Positions 1 through 14,998 of a stretch of DNA of 64,000 nucleotides are shown piece by piece. The stretch comes from Benincasa hispida (lineage: Eukaryota; Streptophyta; Magnoliopsida; Cucurbitales; Cucurbitaceae). The translations under genes and the position numbers were made by a program. The notes beneath the pieces were generated by a model. It had not been told where the DNA came from, ran no database searches, and saw nothing but the letters and a program-made list of their open reading frames with translations. Within the stretch, counting starts at the first letter, position 1, and each line of letters opens with the position of its first letter. The stretch spans positions 53,004,087 to 53,068,086 of the forward strand of contig NC_052351.1 of the NCBI RefSeq assembly GCF_009727055.1, given 5' to 3'.

Positions 1-1529
1 CGATATTTAGACTTCAAAGCTCTATGTATATATTGGTCAATCTACATTGTTAATCTTTTACTAGTTAAACGATTTTGTCACTTTCTTTGTCAAAAATTGT
101 TAAAGTGAATTAATTAATTTTCGTGTTTATTAAAAATTGAGTTGTGTATACAAAAGCAATTGAGACTTTATTTTATGCTTGTACCAAGGTTTAAAATATC
201 GATGATGCGAAATTGATGGAAATACCAAGATCTTAATTTTACGAAAATATCGATAAAATGTTGTGTCAACGAATATTTTTAGAAAAATTATAAACAACAA
301 AAAAAAAATTTATCGATTAAAATTAGTAAATAAACATTTTATAATGCTTAACATGTCTATTATTTATATTTTTTTATTATGTTTACAATAGTGTAGCTTA
401 TTTTTTATGTTTTATGAATTTATCTATGAATTATAGTATAATGAAAATATAGATTTATTTCTCATGTCGATGTCGAATCATATGAATGTGAAATATCAAA
501 GAAAATATCAACATGTTAACAAAAATTTATGTATAGATAACAGAAAAGTATTATTGATTTACACATGCACAAATAAAAAAAATTATTATGATTATTCTTC
601 AATAAATAAACGGTGACATACATTGTCTAGCACAAAAATAGACATTTAATGTCGCACATACCCTGTTGGCAATGACCGACATGGAAGAACATGTTTTGGA
701 ATCGTTTCATAATGATGATGCTCCTCTCTATATAGCGTTGGGCACAGTTTGATAGACAGTTGGATTCACTAGAGCTGAATTTACTCCTTGGTGTAACCAG
801 TGATGCACTTGTCCCAACATACACTGCTTAGCTTAGCCACCATCTCAGCAACCATAGCTCTTTGCTTCTCTTTGCTGTCTAAACTCTTGAGGGGAAGGGT
901 CAAATCCAGTCTACAATAGTACGTAAAATTTTCAATACTCTAAAAAAAAAACACATGGCATAAGAAGCACGAGTATGGGTAGAAGACACACACAGATACA
1001 ATGATACATCATTTAGAACATGGACACGGCAAAGACACGTTTATCAAAATATATATTTTAAAAAAATATATATCATTTCTATATAGAAAGAAAATTCAAA
1101 ATAAATGCTTAAATGCTTAAAAAATTAGTTTGATGTATTTCACACTCAAAAATTATTATTATTGTCATATATGTATCTTTTGAGTCTACTCAACAAGTGT
1201 TCTATGCATGTCTAACACATTTTGTTACAAAAAGAACCGAAGACAAGAAATGAAGTTGCAGACTGTTGAACGTTGTCGTCTTTCTATTATGTTGTTGTAA
1301 CCACCATAGCTTCTTCGTTGTCTATGAGCGCATGTATAAAAAAAACGAATGAGAAGAAAGAGAGAGAGAGAGAGCAAGGCATTCATTCTGAAATAAGTTT
1401 GAAGAAGAAGTAATAAAAGAGTCCCTCCCGATTCGCACAGTTGACGTAGGCCTTTGGCCGAACCACTTAAATTCTTGTGTTCTTTCTTTCTTTCTCTACG
1501 ATTGTCTAACATTTACTTAAGTATCGTAC
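1..1529. other. AT-rich intergenic DNA with repeat fragments
   Basis: No gene is supported here. At about 187-530 the word ATATCGAT and close variants recur (for example aaaatatcgatgatgcg), and the stretch starts with caaggtttaaaatatcg, which looks like the end of a dispersed plant repeat. A short GA-dinucleotide run sits at about 1350-1375. The short open frames here, on both strands, are low-complexity and match no family I know. Confidence 0.5.
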
Positions 1530-1740
1530 ACACGATCGTTTAGTTCCTATCGCATCGTTTACATGATCGTTTAACTCTGCATCGCACCGTCTTTACGATC
1601 GTCTAGCTCCTCAGCTATCGTCTATACGATCGTTTAGTTCCTTACAACTATCGTCTACACGATTGTCTAGTGATTCTTAATATCATTTACATAATTGAAC
1701 TATCTTCTAGTTCTTTGGAGCTTCGTCTACACGATTGAGC
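1530..1740. repeat. Short CGATCG-cored degenerate repeats
   Basis: The words acgatcgtttag, acgatcgtctag and acgattgtctag recur about every 25-35 bases, separated by tagttcct-like spacers. The same word family forms the array at about 58570-59375 and occurs inside the solo LTR at about 61950-62080. This stretch may therefore be the remains of a related LTR. Confidence 0.55.
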
Positions 1741-2149
1741 TACCTTCAGGCAGATGATTGAAGAGTTTTGAAGCTTGAAGCATACAGTCTTCCTTGAGTC
1801 TTGAAGTATACTTGACCATTAATTCTGAGTAGTTTGTGACTGGCTGACTGCAAACAAGAGAATTATACCTATCTGGGATAACACATTATTGCATTAACAA
1901 GTGTCGATTCGTGTCCAACAAATATTAAAGTGTTCAAATGTCTGACACGTGTTTGATACAGACAGACAAGCCAAACTAAAATGTTAATGTTTTAAGTAAT
2001 ATGATCCCATAACCTATGATTACTTGTCTGTTTGATGAACTCATTGAATACGTTTATCTGAAGAAATGTTTTTTTTTCCTGTTTTCAAGGAAAATAAATG
2101 GAAAAAACTCAGACCATGTACTGTTTCTAGATATATATTTTGCAGGAAT
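1741..2149. other. Intergenic, no gene seen
   Basis: AT-rich DNA without an ORF or RNA gene that I can support. It lies between the CGATCG-type repeats and the diverged tandem repeats. Confidence 0.4.
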
Positions 2150-2995
2150 GAGAGCAAGAATACACGTGTACTATGAAACTTTTTAGTATCTGTCTTGATG
2201 GTGTCTTATATTTATCTTGCAAGTATCTCGCAAGAAAAAAGAAAAAAAAAATCTAAACTCTTACCTCTAATTTTATTTTGTGATATATTTTGAGATAAGA
2301 GATAACAATATTTTAAGTGGTTATAGAGTGGGAATACACATACATTAAGCTTTTAATGTTCTTCTAAGTGATCTTTTATCTTGCACTTGTCTTGCAAGTC
2401 TCGCAACAAAACAATTCTAAATCATTCCCTCTAATTTTGTTGTGTGACACATTTAGATACATATTTGAGGTGATTTAGTAAGGGTAATATATATAGGACT
2501 TTTTAATATCTTTCTAGGTGTTGTCTTCTTTCTATATGTCTTGCAAGTATTTTGCAAGTATATGGTGAGATTACATATTTTAGGTGAATTAGACTGGGAA
2601 TATGCAAGTATATAACTTTAACGTCTTTCTGAGTGATTTTTTATCCTACACTTATCTTGTAAGTATCTCACAACAAAATAATTCTAAAACATTATCTCTG
2701 GTTTCACTATGACGCATTTAAATATATGTTTGAAGTGATTTAGAGAGGGAATACGTAAGTATGAAATTTTTAATATCCTTCTAAGTTACTATTTTCATAA
2801 GTATTTCATGGCAAAAAAGTTTCAAACCCTTTATCCCTATTTTCATTATGACATCTTTCTTCTAGTTAATCTCTTATCTTGCACTTATCTTGTAAGTATC
2901 TAGCGATAAAAAAAACTTATTAACTTTAACCTTTAGTTTCATTGTGGCACATTTAGATACATCTTTTAGGAGATTTAGAGTGAGAATGGACACAA
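2150..2995. repeat. Diverged tandem repeat, unit about 115-170 bp
   Basis: Two anchor phrases alternate through the stretch. One resembles tcttgcaagtatctcgcaa (near 2215, 2387, 2540, 2655, 2889, with a weaker copy near 2795). The other resembles gatttagagagggaatac (near 2325, 2468, 2587, 2732, 2969). The spacing is irregular, so this is an old tandem array with indels. Origin unknown. Confidence 0.65.
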
Positions 2996-3224
2996 CAAAC
3001 AATACGACAAATATTTCATGTTTTTTGTACATTCAGTGTATTTCAAATCGTACAAACTTAGCACCACAAGAGAGAATGAAGTTGAGAGGAGTTTCTAACA
3101 ATTTTGGAGTATGACTAGCATGAGAGAACTTAGAGAGAAATTAGAGAAAAGATTAGAAAGAAAGTGGAATAGAAGTAGAGAGAAAAATGAGATTTGTGTA
3201 CAGATGACGTACTCCCAGCCCTCT

Positions 3225-3745
3225 TAACGATTAATAACTCACCCCCTAAAATAAGTGAAAATTAACCTTCTGCTTACGTCAAAGTACACTTCCCACTTTT
3301 TATGTAGGATCGCGTTAGGCACGTCTCTTCCAACTAAGTTGTCGACACTCTAACTCAATTAGCTGGACTATTGCGATTTTCATTTTTCTCACCATTTTGC
3401 CACTCGACCTCGAGAGAGACATTTCGCCTCAAATTTTTTTAGCATAACCCTGCCACGATTTTAAAATACATCGCGACAAAATCAATGGACATTCAATGTT
3501 GAAAATTCAAAGAAGAACGTGTTCATTATCTTTATTTATGTTGGTCACTATTTCTGTTAGTTGATAATGGTTGGTTGCAGTAGTCCCGTGACAAAAGAGA
3601 GAAATTTAAAATCACAATAGCCCTTTCCAATGAGTTAAGGTTGCGATGTTTTCGAATTGGGAGAGATGTCCCCTAAGTACACTTTGACATAAACGAAATG
3701 TTAGTTTTCATTTGCTTTCAAGGTCATGAAGCGTTAACATGGAGT
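3225..3745. mobile_element. Foldback/long-TIR element, non-coding
   Basis: The left arm (about 3253-3420) is matched by the reverse complement of the right arm (about 3584-3715). Shared phrases include tgtcaaagtgtactt against cgtcaaagtacactt, the tctcttccaactaa/tctctcccaattcg pair, and ctattgcgatttt against ctattgtgatttt. Arms of about 150 bases around a short centre suggest a non-autonomous foldback or MULE-like element. No target duplication was identified and no coding capacity is seen. Confidence 0.6.
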
Positions 3746-5774
3746 TATCCAAGCAAAAATCTCGAGAAAGATGTAATTAATAGTTGAGTTTTTTTCACTT
3801 GGACAAAATAGACATTTTATGTGGCCAATTATTCAATTACTCTGTAAATTAGAAATCCACCTTAAATCTATTCTCCCCCTATTTTTAGCAATTTCACAAC
3901 ATTATTAGCATTGAACATTTTCGAGAATGTAGCTAATGTGGGGCGCAGCAGGAAGAATTGCAAGAAAAACCCAAGTTCTTGTTTGGTCCACCCAAAAAGA
4001 ATGGAGTAGCATACACTTGTTCGGTTGCCAAGAAACAAACAAACCACAACCAATCTCAAAAAAGTAAACGAAATGCAGACAAATTTCAGTTGGGTCAACC
4101 GAAAAACGATTGGATTTGGAACCCATTTCAGTTTCCGACGACTTCCCGAGGAAATTGGAAGTTCTCAGGTCAGTGTAGCAGCTCAAAATTTTTCAAGAAG
4201 AAGAAGTTTTCCTGTTTTGTTTTTCTAGCCCCCATTTGATTATAATTTCTAGAAAATGGGCAGCCTAAAATTTTACATGTTTGCCTATTATCAATTTTGT
4301 TCCTTCTAACTGTAGATTATTAGTTGTAAATCCCCAATCACATGATAGTTTCTGCTGTTTATTTGATTGATATTCAAAGGATCAAGCCTTACCTTTCTAT
4401 GAACCCTATTAAATTTCTATATTCAACAGCTTGAGAGAACAGAAACCATTACTTTTGGGTGGAATTGGTTATATCTTCATGTAACCTAAGAGTCTTTGGA
4501 ATTTCAATAATTTTGCCACCAACCATTTAATCTCTCTCTGTAAATTATTGAACTAGACAACTAACCCATGTGTTCATCTTGTGAAGACTGTGCCCTGAGG
4601 TCGAGGTTATGGAGTTTGGTCCAGGCGAAGAGACTCGTTCTGGGACCAAGTGGACCAGGATCCACCAACCTTGGGTGCTGTGGTTCTCCATGGTTAGATT
4701 TCATTACTTGCCCTGTGTTCTGAAATGATATTATCATCTTGATTCTTTGATATTTTTCAAGTTTCTGTTAAATGTTTTGGAACTCAGAAAGAATAAAGCA
4801 ATGGATTTTCTTTGGTCATAATCAAATCAAGTTCTTTGCCATATTTCAATGCTTTTACTTTTCTCCTCCTCCTCTTATCTTTCCACCCTTTTATTATTTC
4901 TTTTACACAAGCATAACTTGGACCTACGAGTTTCTTGTTTTCTTCTATGCTTAAATGGAACTTGTCTTCCAGAAGCTGCCTCCTTCTGAACCTACCATAA
5001 CCTGTGAAACTTTGTTAGCTTCTGAAAGAAAGCTCCACCTTTTTCCTTTCTTTTTGCTGTTGCTACTTACGGTTTTAAAATTGTTTCCCTCTGGTTTTTT
5101 TATTCTCCCTCTTTTTCTTCTTAAATCCTGTAATAAATATCATGGGTGCTTTAACTCATGTCAGCTGCCTCAATTTATTGTCTTCTGGAGAGTTTCTTTT
5201 GGGGGAGACTGCTTTAAAGTTTTAGGGGGAAAAAACCTTCAACTGAAAAATCTGTTTATGTTTCTTTTACTATTTTGTTGAAAGGTATTTTCTTCAATAT
5301 TCGGTTTGTCAAGAATCAAGATTGAACTTTCTGACTGGTTTCTTGAAGAGCGTCGCTATTGAAATATAGACCCTTTTCTTCCTCAATTGAACTTCAACAG
5401 AATCCTTCAACTTGTACCTCCTTCAATTGTGATTGCTTGAGTATTGGAGTGGACCTGATATTTTAATACTTTTCATGTCTGCTTTCCATGTCTGAAATTT
5501 GAGCAAAGAGCTTCTGGACGCTGTTAAGATCTTTCCGATTTGAGTCTTGTTATTTGGCGTTCCATCTCTTGTCTAAATTTCTGAACTGAGGAATTTTGGT
5601 TGGGGAACTTCCCACATCATGTTTTAGATTTTAGTTCAGTTCATGTAAGATAATCTTGGGTAGATTTTGTTGTAGTTTTGTTTTTGCACCTGTACCCTAA
5701 AGGATGATAGCAAACAAAAGAGGCTGAGCTTAATTTCAATCTAAGTGTGTAGAGAGCTTGGAAGACTTCTCATC
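3746..5774 (+). promoter_or_regulatory. Upstream and probable 5' UTR region of the TRM-like gene
   Basis: No conserved protein is visible. T-rich and CT-rich stretches of the kind found in plant leaders and leader introns run through the region. Candidate leader splice sites exist (for example cag|gtcagt near 4167), but I cannot fix the transcription start. A small open frame with unusual base composition lies at 4609-4728 and is listed separately. Confidence 0.35.
4609..4728 (+). other. Candidate short ORF (39 aa), possible uORF
   Basis: An ATG opens a 39-codon frame that begins MEFGPGEETRSGTKWT, continues with a Trp-rich stretch, and ends at TGA. The patch is clearly more GC-rich than its surroundings. 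It lies about 1.05 kb upstream of the TRM-like start codon, in what may be its leader. I do not recognise the peptide. It could be a conserved upstream ORF, a small exon, or chance. Confidence 0.25.
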
Positions 5775-8700
5775 ATGTTTAAAATGGGAAAGAACCAGAG
5801 CCAGGACTCCAAGCTGCAGTTTAACAAGAACGTTCCAGGCTGCTTCTGGAGCATATTCCATACCATTGACTACCATCGATGGAATAACGTTAAGAAGATG
5901 CTTCCTTACAAAAAACATTCAAGAAGTAAGTTTTGGAGCACCTGCTGAAAAACTTCAATTTATTGCTTTTAGATTTTGTTTTCAGTCTCAGAGTTCTTGT
6001 TGGCATCATTTCCAATGGTTGGAGATTTTTTCTTTTATCTCATATCTTCATTCAAAGGAGTTACAAGTCTCTTCTGCTTTCATTTGATTTCTTTTATTAT
6101 CTTTTTGGGAAGCAGGGTGGTATTTGAAACTCGAGGATACAGTTGTACAATCAATAGAACAAATACCATTCAAGTAAGCAAGTGTGTGTGGGGGTGGGGG
6201 GGTATTAGTGTAGTCTAGTTCTAACTTTCTGGTTAAAAAAGTACAAATACTATGGAACTATTAATTGTTAGAGGGGATTAATTAGACTGGAGAGAAGATA
6301 AATTGGGAAAATAGGTCCAAGCTGGTTTTCTTTTAAATATACCTATGGCCATTGGGCCAACAGCATCCCATTTCAGATTTTTGTGGATTTAGTAATCTGA
6401 TTTCAGTTTCCTTTTCCAAGTAATTTAGTTCAAACTTCATCTGCAGGCAAGGGAGGTCCAAAATCAACTCCAAACAACCACCACCTGGCCGAAGTGTCAG
6501 AACAAAGTAATGATGGAAACAACCCTCTAATGGTAAAGGTCATGGTAGCATAATCAGATATAAGTAGATGTTACTGTGTGATATGATTAGTTAATTCTGA
6601 ATTTGTCATGTTTAACAGTGTACCGCAGAGAGTTGTCCTATTCGCAAAAAACCCGGAGAAGCCCATGTAAATGAAGTGATAACTAAAGAGATGTCAGAAG
6701 AAGATATTACAAAATTCTGGAAATTGAATTCCAGTTCAAAACGAAGGTTGATTCGAACACAGTCTATACATCATTTAGAGCCTTCGTATGATTCTCCAGG
6801 ATATAATGGTGAAAATGGAGACAATGGAGTCACTCCTCGACAGAAAACTCCTATGAAACTAGCTGCATCTGGAATGAGGAGTATTTCTCTGAATGCCATG
6901 GATAATGAGGACTACTTTATCCAGGGAAAGATTGCTATCCGATTGAAGTCTTTTACAGAAAAATCTAATGGAGCAAAGAAAACCTTAGAAACAAACAATA
7001 ACAGAAACGTCTCTGGTCGCTCATTTAAGGAAGACACTCACATCCAAGAGATATTTAAGGCAAATAGAAAACTATTTGCTGAATTGTTGAAGGGTGCACG
7101 TGGTAAGAACACTCTCCAAAGCCCACAAAACAAGAAGTCCTCAGCAAGTCTAGCAAAATCAAGGTCCTTTCCTGCTCCTGGTTTAGCAGGAAAAGGATAT
7201 AAAAAGCTTACCTCACTCCAACACAAGCAGTATGAGTCCTTTCCAAAACAAAAATCTAATTATCCCCACCCATCAAAGCTGGTTGAATCTGAATCTCCAA
7301 AGAATTTTCATGAAGATTCGACACCTTGTGATTCTGATAGTACTTCAAGCCATAACATAAGAGAACAAACAACCCCTTCTTCTTTGGGCTCGAATCGAGG
7401 ACTAAGGCATGGGGGATGGAATCAGTTGGTTGTCAAGCGTTTCAATATTATTAAGCAGAAAATAAGACGCTCATTCAAGGAGAGGAAGAAGGGAAATAAC
7501 CAGAAAACATCTAAAGTTATATCAACCGTGAATTGCTCTGCACATGAACTTCCCCTTTCCAGAAAAGACAGGCCGAAGGAAAGTATAGGAACTGCCACAA
7601 GTGAAAATATCTCAGGCATTAGAAGATATAGTGAGACTGGTAATTCTGAGAATGATAATATCAGTAATGGAGTTCTAACCAAGACAGGAATTGCTTCACC
7701 AAGTGCTTCTCTGGAAAGATATTCTCAACTTTCTGATGACTCAGGTATTATAGGATACAGTGAGACTGACAATTCTGAGAATGATAATCTCAGTAATAGA
7801 GATCAAACCAAGATCGGAACTGCTTCATTAAGTGCTTCCCTGAAAAGATATTCTCAACTGTCTGAGTACAGTTTCGATAAAAACAGAGAGGCAAAGTGTT
7901 ACGACTCTCTAACCTTAAGGCTGATTAATGAAAAAAAGATTCCGAATATAGAAAAGCCTAAAAAAACCTTTGGAAGGAATCTTTCTTCACCTGATATTGA
8001 CCTCTTTTGTACATTATTTACTGACCCTCCTCGTGCTGTTTCTCGCACAAAAAAATCAAAGAGGGGTTTGGCACATTCGAGTACATATAATAATATTAGA
8101 ACGGATGAGAATCTAGCCCATATATTAAGCATACATGTATTTGAACCGTTGAACAGAGATTCACCAAGTATGATAGAAAAAGGCAATGACAACATGCCCG
8201 TTGATCATTCAGGTAGTTTAAACGAGGTCACAAATGATGAGGGAACTGCCTGGGTAGATGAGCTCGAGGAGAAATTACCTCACTTAGATATATCAAATGG
8301 TAAACACCAACAAGTATTGGGTAGTGAATGCATAGTTGAAGATGTTAGGGAGACTGTTGATCATTTCAGCGATCATTCACACATCAATCAAGTCTTGGAA
8401 CTTGAAACTTGTTTTCAAGATGATGAAACTTCGGAGCTCTCAGACTCGGAAGGTAAATATTGGAAGCTATTCGTAGTCTTTTTTCATAAATAATGCTTAT
8501 GAAGCTTACATTGAACATATATCTTGCCTTAATGCATCAATATTTGCTCTGTTTTTTCAACCTTGATTTATCAAAATTTCCAAAATTAAAGTAATAAGAA
8601 ATAAAAATAGAACTTGTGTTTTTTGTTAACTGTGTCAGGCGCAATACTAAAGTCTGGTTGCAGTATTGCAAATGAGCTTGAACCTTCTGATGACCAACCT

Positions 8701-9312
8701 AACGAGTCCAGGACAGGAGGAGCTTTACCAACTTTTGAAACCATTGTCAATGATGAGATAATTGATGACGCTGAAAAGATTCCTAACTATCTCCATCTGC
8801 ATTCTGAGCTTAGTAGAATCGACAGTGCCGACTTCAACTATATGAGGTATATTCTTCAGCTCTCCAGCTTTATCGAAAGTGGTCACATAATAGACCAACA
8901 ACTTAATCCTTCAATATTCGCGAGAGAGGAAGCTCACTTTTACAAAAAACTGGAATGCTATTGGGAGATGGTTGACAATGATTCTGATCACCTACTTCTG
9001 CTTGATTTAGTTTATGAGACATTACATAATGTATATGAAAATTCATTCATTGGTTTCCTTAAAACTTTCTCCTCGACAAGCCAAATTCGTCCAATGCCAC
9101 TTGGGCTGTATCTTCTCGAGGAGGTCCGAGGAAAAGTTGCCTGGTACCTGAGCTTGGGACCAGAACTAGACCAATGTTTAGATGATGTTGTGGGGCGAGA
9201 TTTAAGTAAAGGTGATGATTGGATGAACCTTCAATCTGAAACAGACTACATAACTCTTGAGTTGGAAGATTTGATTCTTGATGAGCTTTTAGATGAAGTA
9301 TTAAGTTTTTAG
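5775..9312 (+). CDS. TRM/DUF4378 family protein (TRM32-like), 4 exons, 914 aa
   Basis: Coding exons are 5775-5925, 6447-6532, 6619-8452 and 8639-9312. All introns are GT-AG and the phases join cleanly into 914 residues. The N-terminus (about residues 22-48) reads GCFWSIFHTIDYHRW then KKMLPYKKH, the hallmark of the TRM32-type branch of TON1-recruiting-motif proteins. The middle is long, Ser/Lys-rich and probably disordered. Residues about 756-905 form the DUF4378 domain, ending in DDWMNLQSE and an acidic helix (LEDLILDELLDEVLSF) like the C-terminal TRM motif. TRM proteins act on cortical microtubules and division-plane or shape control with TON1 and PP2A; that role is family knowledge, not shown here. 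Exon 3 has no ATG near its start (it opens with TGT), which supports upstream exons. I chose the ATG at 5775; an upstream GTG is in frame but unlikely. A SINE follows the stop. Confidence 0.85.
7615..7872 (+). repeat. In-frame tandem duplication inside the TRM-like gene (2 x 129 bp)
   Basis: Two neighbouring 43-residue units (residues about 412-497) share YSETxNSENDNxSN, TKxGxAS and ERYSQLS/KRYSQLS. The period is 129 bases, so the frame is kept. The copies differ at several positions, so the duplication is not very recent. Confidence 0.85.
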
Positions 9313-9364
9313 GATTTCTTGGTAGATCTTGTTGATATTGTACAGTGTCAATCAAAGTAAACAT

Positions 9365-9590
9365 TAGAGAAACCATTATGAGTTGTTCTAGTGGTAAATA
9401 AGAAAACATCCCCTTGATAAAGACCTAAGAGGTCATGGGTTCAATTTATGATAGCCACCTACCTAAGATTTAATATCTTACAAGTTTCCTTGACATCAAA
9501 ACGGGTAAAATCAGACGGATTACCCCCTGAAATTAGTCGGGGTGCACGTAAGATGCCCCGACACTCACGGATATAAAAAAAAAAAAAAAA
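9365..9590 (+). mobile_element. tRNA-derived SINE with poly(A) tail and 11-bp target duplication
   Basis: The element has a degenerate pol III A box (tctagtggtaa region), a B box (gggttcaatttat), a short body and a poly(A) tail ending near 9590. It is flanked by a perfect 11-bp repeat AAAGTAAACAT at 9354-9364 and 9591-9601. It starts 52 bases after the TRM-like stop codon, so it probably lies in that gene's 3' UTR. The perfect target duplication suggests a fairly recent insertion. Confidence 0.85.
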
Positions 9591-9601
9591 AAAGTAAACA
9601 T

Positions 9602-11500
9602 CAAAGGATTATTGTAAGGCTCAAGTAGGTGAAAATATAAAGAGAAAATAGATGCAATCATAGTTTGTTTTCTTTCTTCTTTCTTCTTCTTCTTCTTCTT
9701 CTTCTTTTTTTTTTTTTTGACTCCCCTAAGGAGAGGGGGGAAGGGACTAGATTTTTAGTATTTTCAATCTCATGTAATTATTTACACATGTATATAATAT
9801 CTTGTTTGTGTAAAAACAATCACTGCAGTTTTGTGGATGATTCATTCCTACCGTCTTTATTATGATTAATTTTTACAATCCATAATTTGAGGTTCTCTTC
9901 TTGTTAAGGGGAAAAACTAATATAGATTACAAAGATCTCACACAGGTAGGGTACGGTTTCCATTTAGCAAACATGGATTAAAGAAAATTGAGAATTTTAT
10001 CATATGAAAAATATCAACTTTAAGCAATCTTTTAGAAAAAAAAATTGAATTCTAGTCTAAATTTTCCATCAACATGTCTTGTGAAAACAATGATATGCAT
10101 GGTATTATCGATCTACATATGCATCTTATGATGCAAATATTATTGATCTTGGTTAAATTATAAAAAATATGCGTAGATTCATAAACTATGTGGTTGGTTT
10201 TGATTATATTATCAAACTCTGAAGAGTTTCATTTTAACCCTTGAAAATTGAAGTTTTTCTCCAAACAACTTTGAGTGGCAAGCTTTTGTTGTTGAATTCA
10301 TATAGGTCAAAGTGTGTATCTACTTAAGTGAACAAATTTAAATGCATACTTGAAAACAAAAATAGTGGCATCATCTATTCATTATTTTTTCGCTAACCTT
10401 AATCCCAAATATACTTCTCACACGAGTTTATATTTGTTTCCTTTATATACATACATAAGCAAACACAAAAAACTTAGATCACATGTGTTTGATTTTTTTT
10501 CCAACCCAAATAGTATGAGTTGGGTTGGATTGATCGGATTTTTCGAACATCCCTACTGTGGATTTGATCTTTCCTTTTCCAATGAATTCTCTTGAGGTTT
10601 CTTTAGATATGAGTATAGAAAAAACATTCATCCTAGCCTATTAATTTTTCATTTGCACTCATTTGATTTGCCTTTTTTAAAATAAAATAAAAACCACACA
10701 CAAACACACAATTGGGCTAAAAATCGAAACTAATCAAACGGACTAAAAATCTGACCATCAGTTTTGACCCTTGTTGGACATTTGTTTCATTTCCATTATT
10801 ACCACCAAACTGATCGATTTGGTTCAATTTTTGGTTAGGCCTAAAACAAAAAGAGCCAAACCAGCTGTTTGGGTTTGAGAGTGTTTTCGAACCAATTAAA
10901 AATTTTTTGCTCAATTTCCTAACCCAATCAAAACCCTTAAAGAGAGCAACCCAACCAAATTCTTATATTTTTTAGTTGAGTTGAATCGGTCCAACAGATT
11001 GTCACTACAAACAGAGAGTGGGAGACGACTAGCAAGTGGAAAAACCAGAACTAAGACAATCAATTCAAAAATCTAAATCAAGAAGAAGCAAACAGAGAAT
11101 TAGTGGATGAACTTGGTCACTATAGCGAACTTCATGAGTGAAATGCAGTCCATTGCAAAACACGAGGAAGTATATTTAATTAAAATTGAAATGATAAAAC
11201 TCTTTTAATTAACGAAAAATTAAAAATAAAATAGAAGGTAAATTGCTGTGCTACCAAATATGCTAAATTCCCCAAGAAAACTCCATTATTCCCACGAAAA
11301 AGGGCCCATTTATAACTCCAAAACATGAAAGCCCATAAGAACTTACAAGTGACTTGAAAGAAATGGATTGAAAATTTGGAAATTGAACTAGCATTTTATA
11401 ATTAGAACGCACAACATTTTGTCTGAATCAGAATTGAGATGATCTCAATCCAACCGTAAACATAATAGTGACCTCAACAGTGCCAAATTTATGTCAAAAT
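9602..11500. other. Intergenic between TRM-like gene and TPI
   Basis: AT-rich DNA. It holds a TTC run merging into poly(T) at about 9670-9719. A fragment of the GGTTGGG/TTTTTCGAAC repeat family lies at about 10496-10556, and partly complementary CCAACC-rich sequence lies at about 10925-11000. The last part before 11641 probably contains the TPI 3' UTR. No gene is seen. Confidence 0.5.
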
Positions 11501-11640
11501 GCATCAAAAAGGAGAGAATACAAAAGGATGATTATACAAAAGCATTGGGTCTCAAACTTTATTGCTCAAGCAAACAACAATTTTCCGCAACATATCCCGC
11601 GTACCTAAAGGAAGATAGAACCATCTCTTCCTCAGGCGAT

Positions 11641-14998
<3,358 letters not shown>

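Noticed and set aside
6676..8493. 605-aa single-exon protein starting at GTG
   Set aside because: This is the internal exon 3 of the TRM-like gene plus read-through into intron 3; true exon borders are 6619 and 8452.
9365..9480. Functional tRNA gene
   Set aside because: Only A-box and B-box-like words are present; no cloverleaf fits, and the element has a poly(A) tail and target duplication typical of a SINE.
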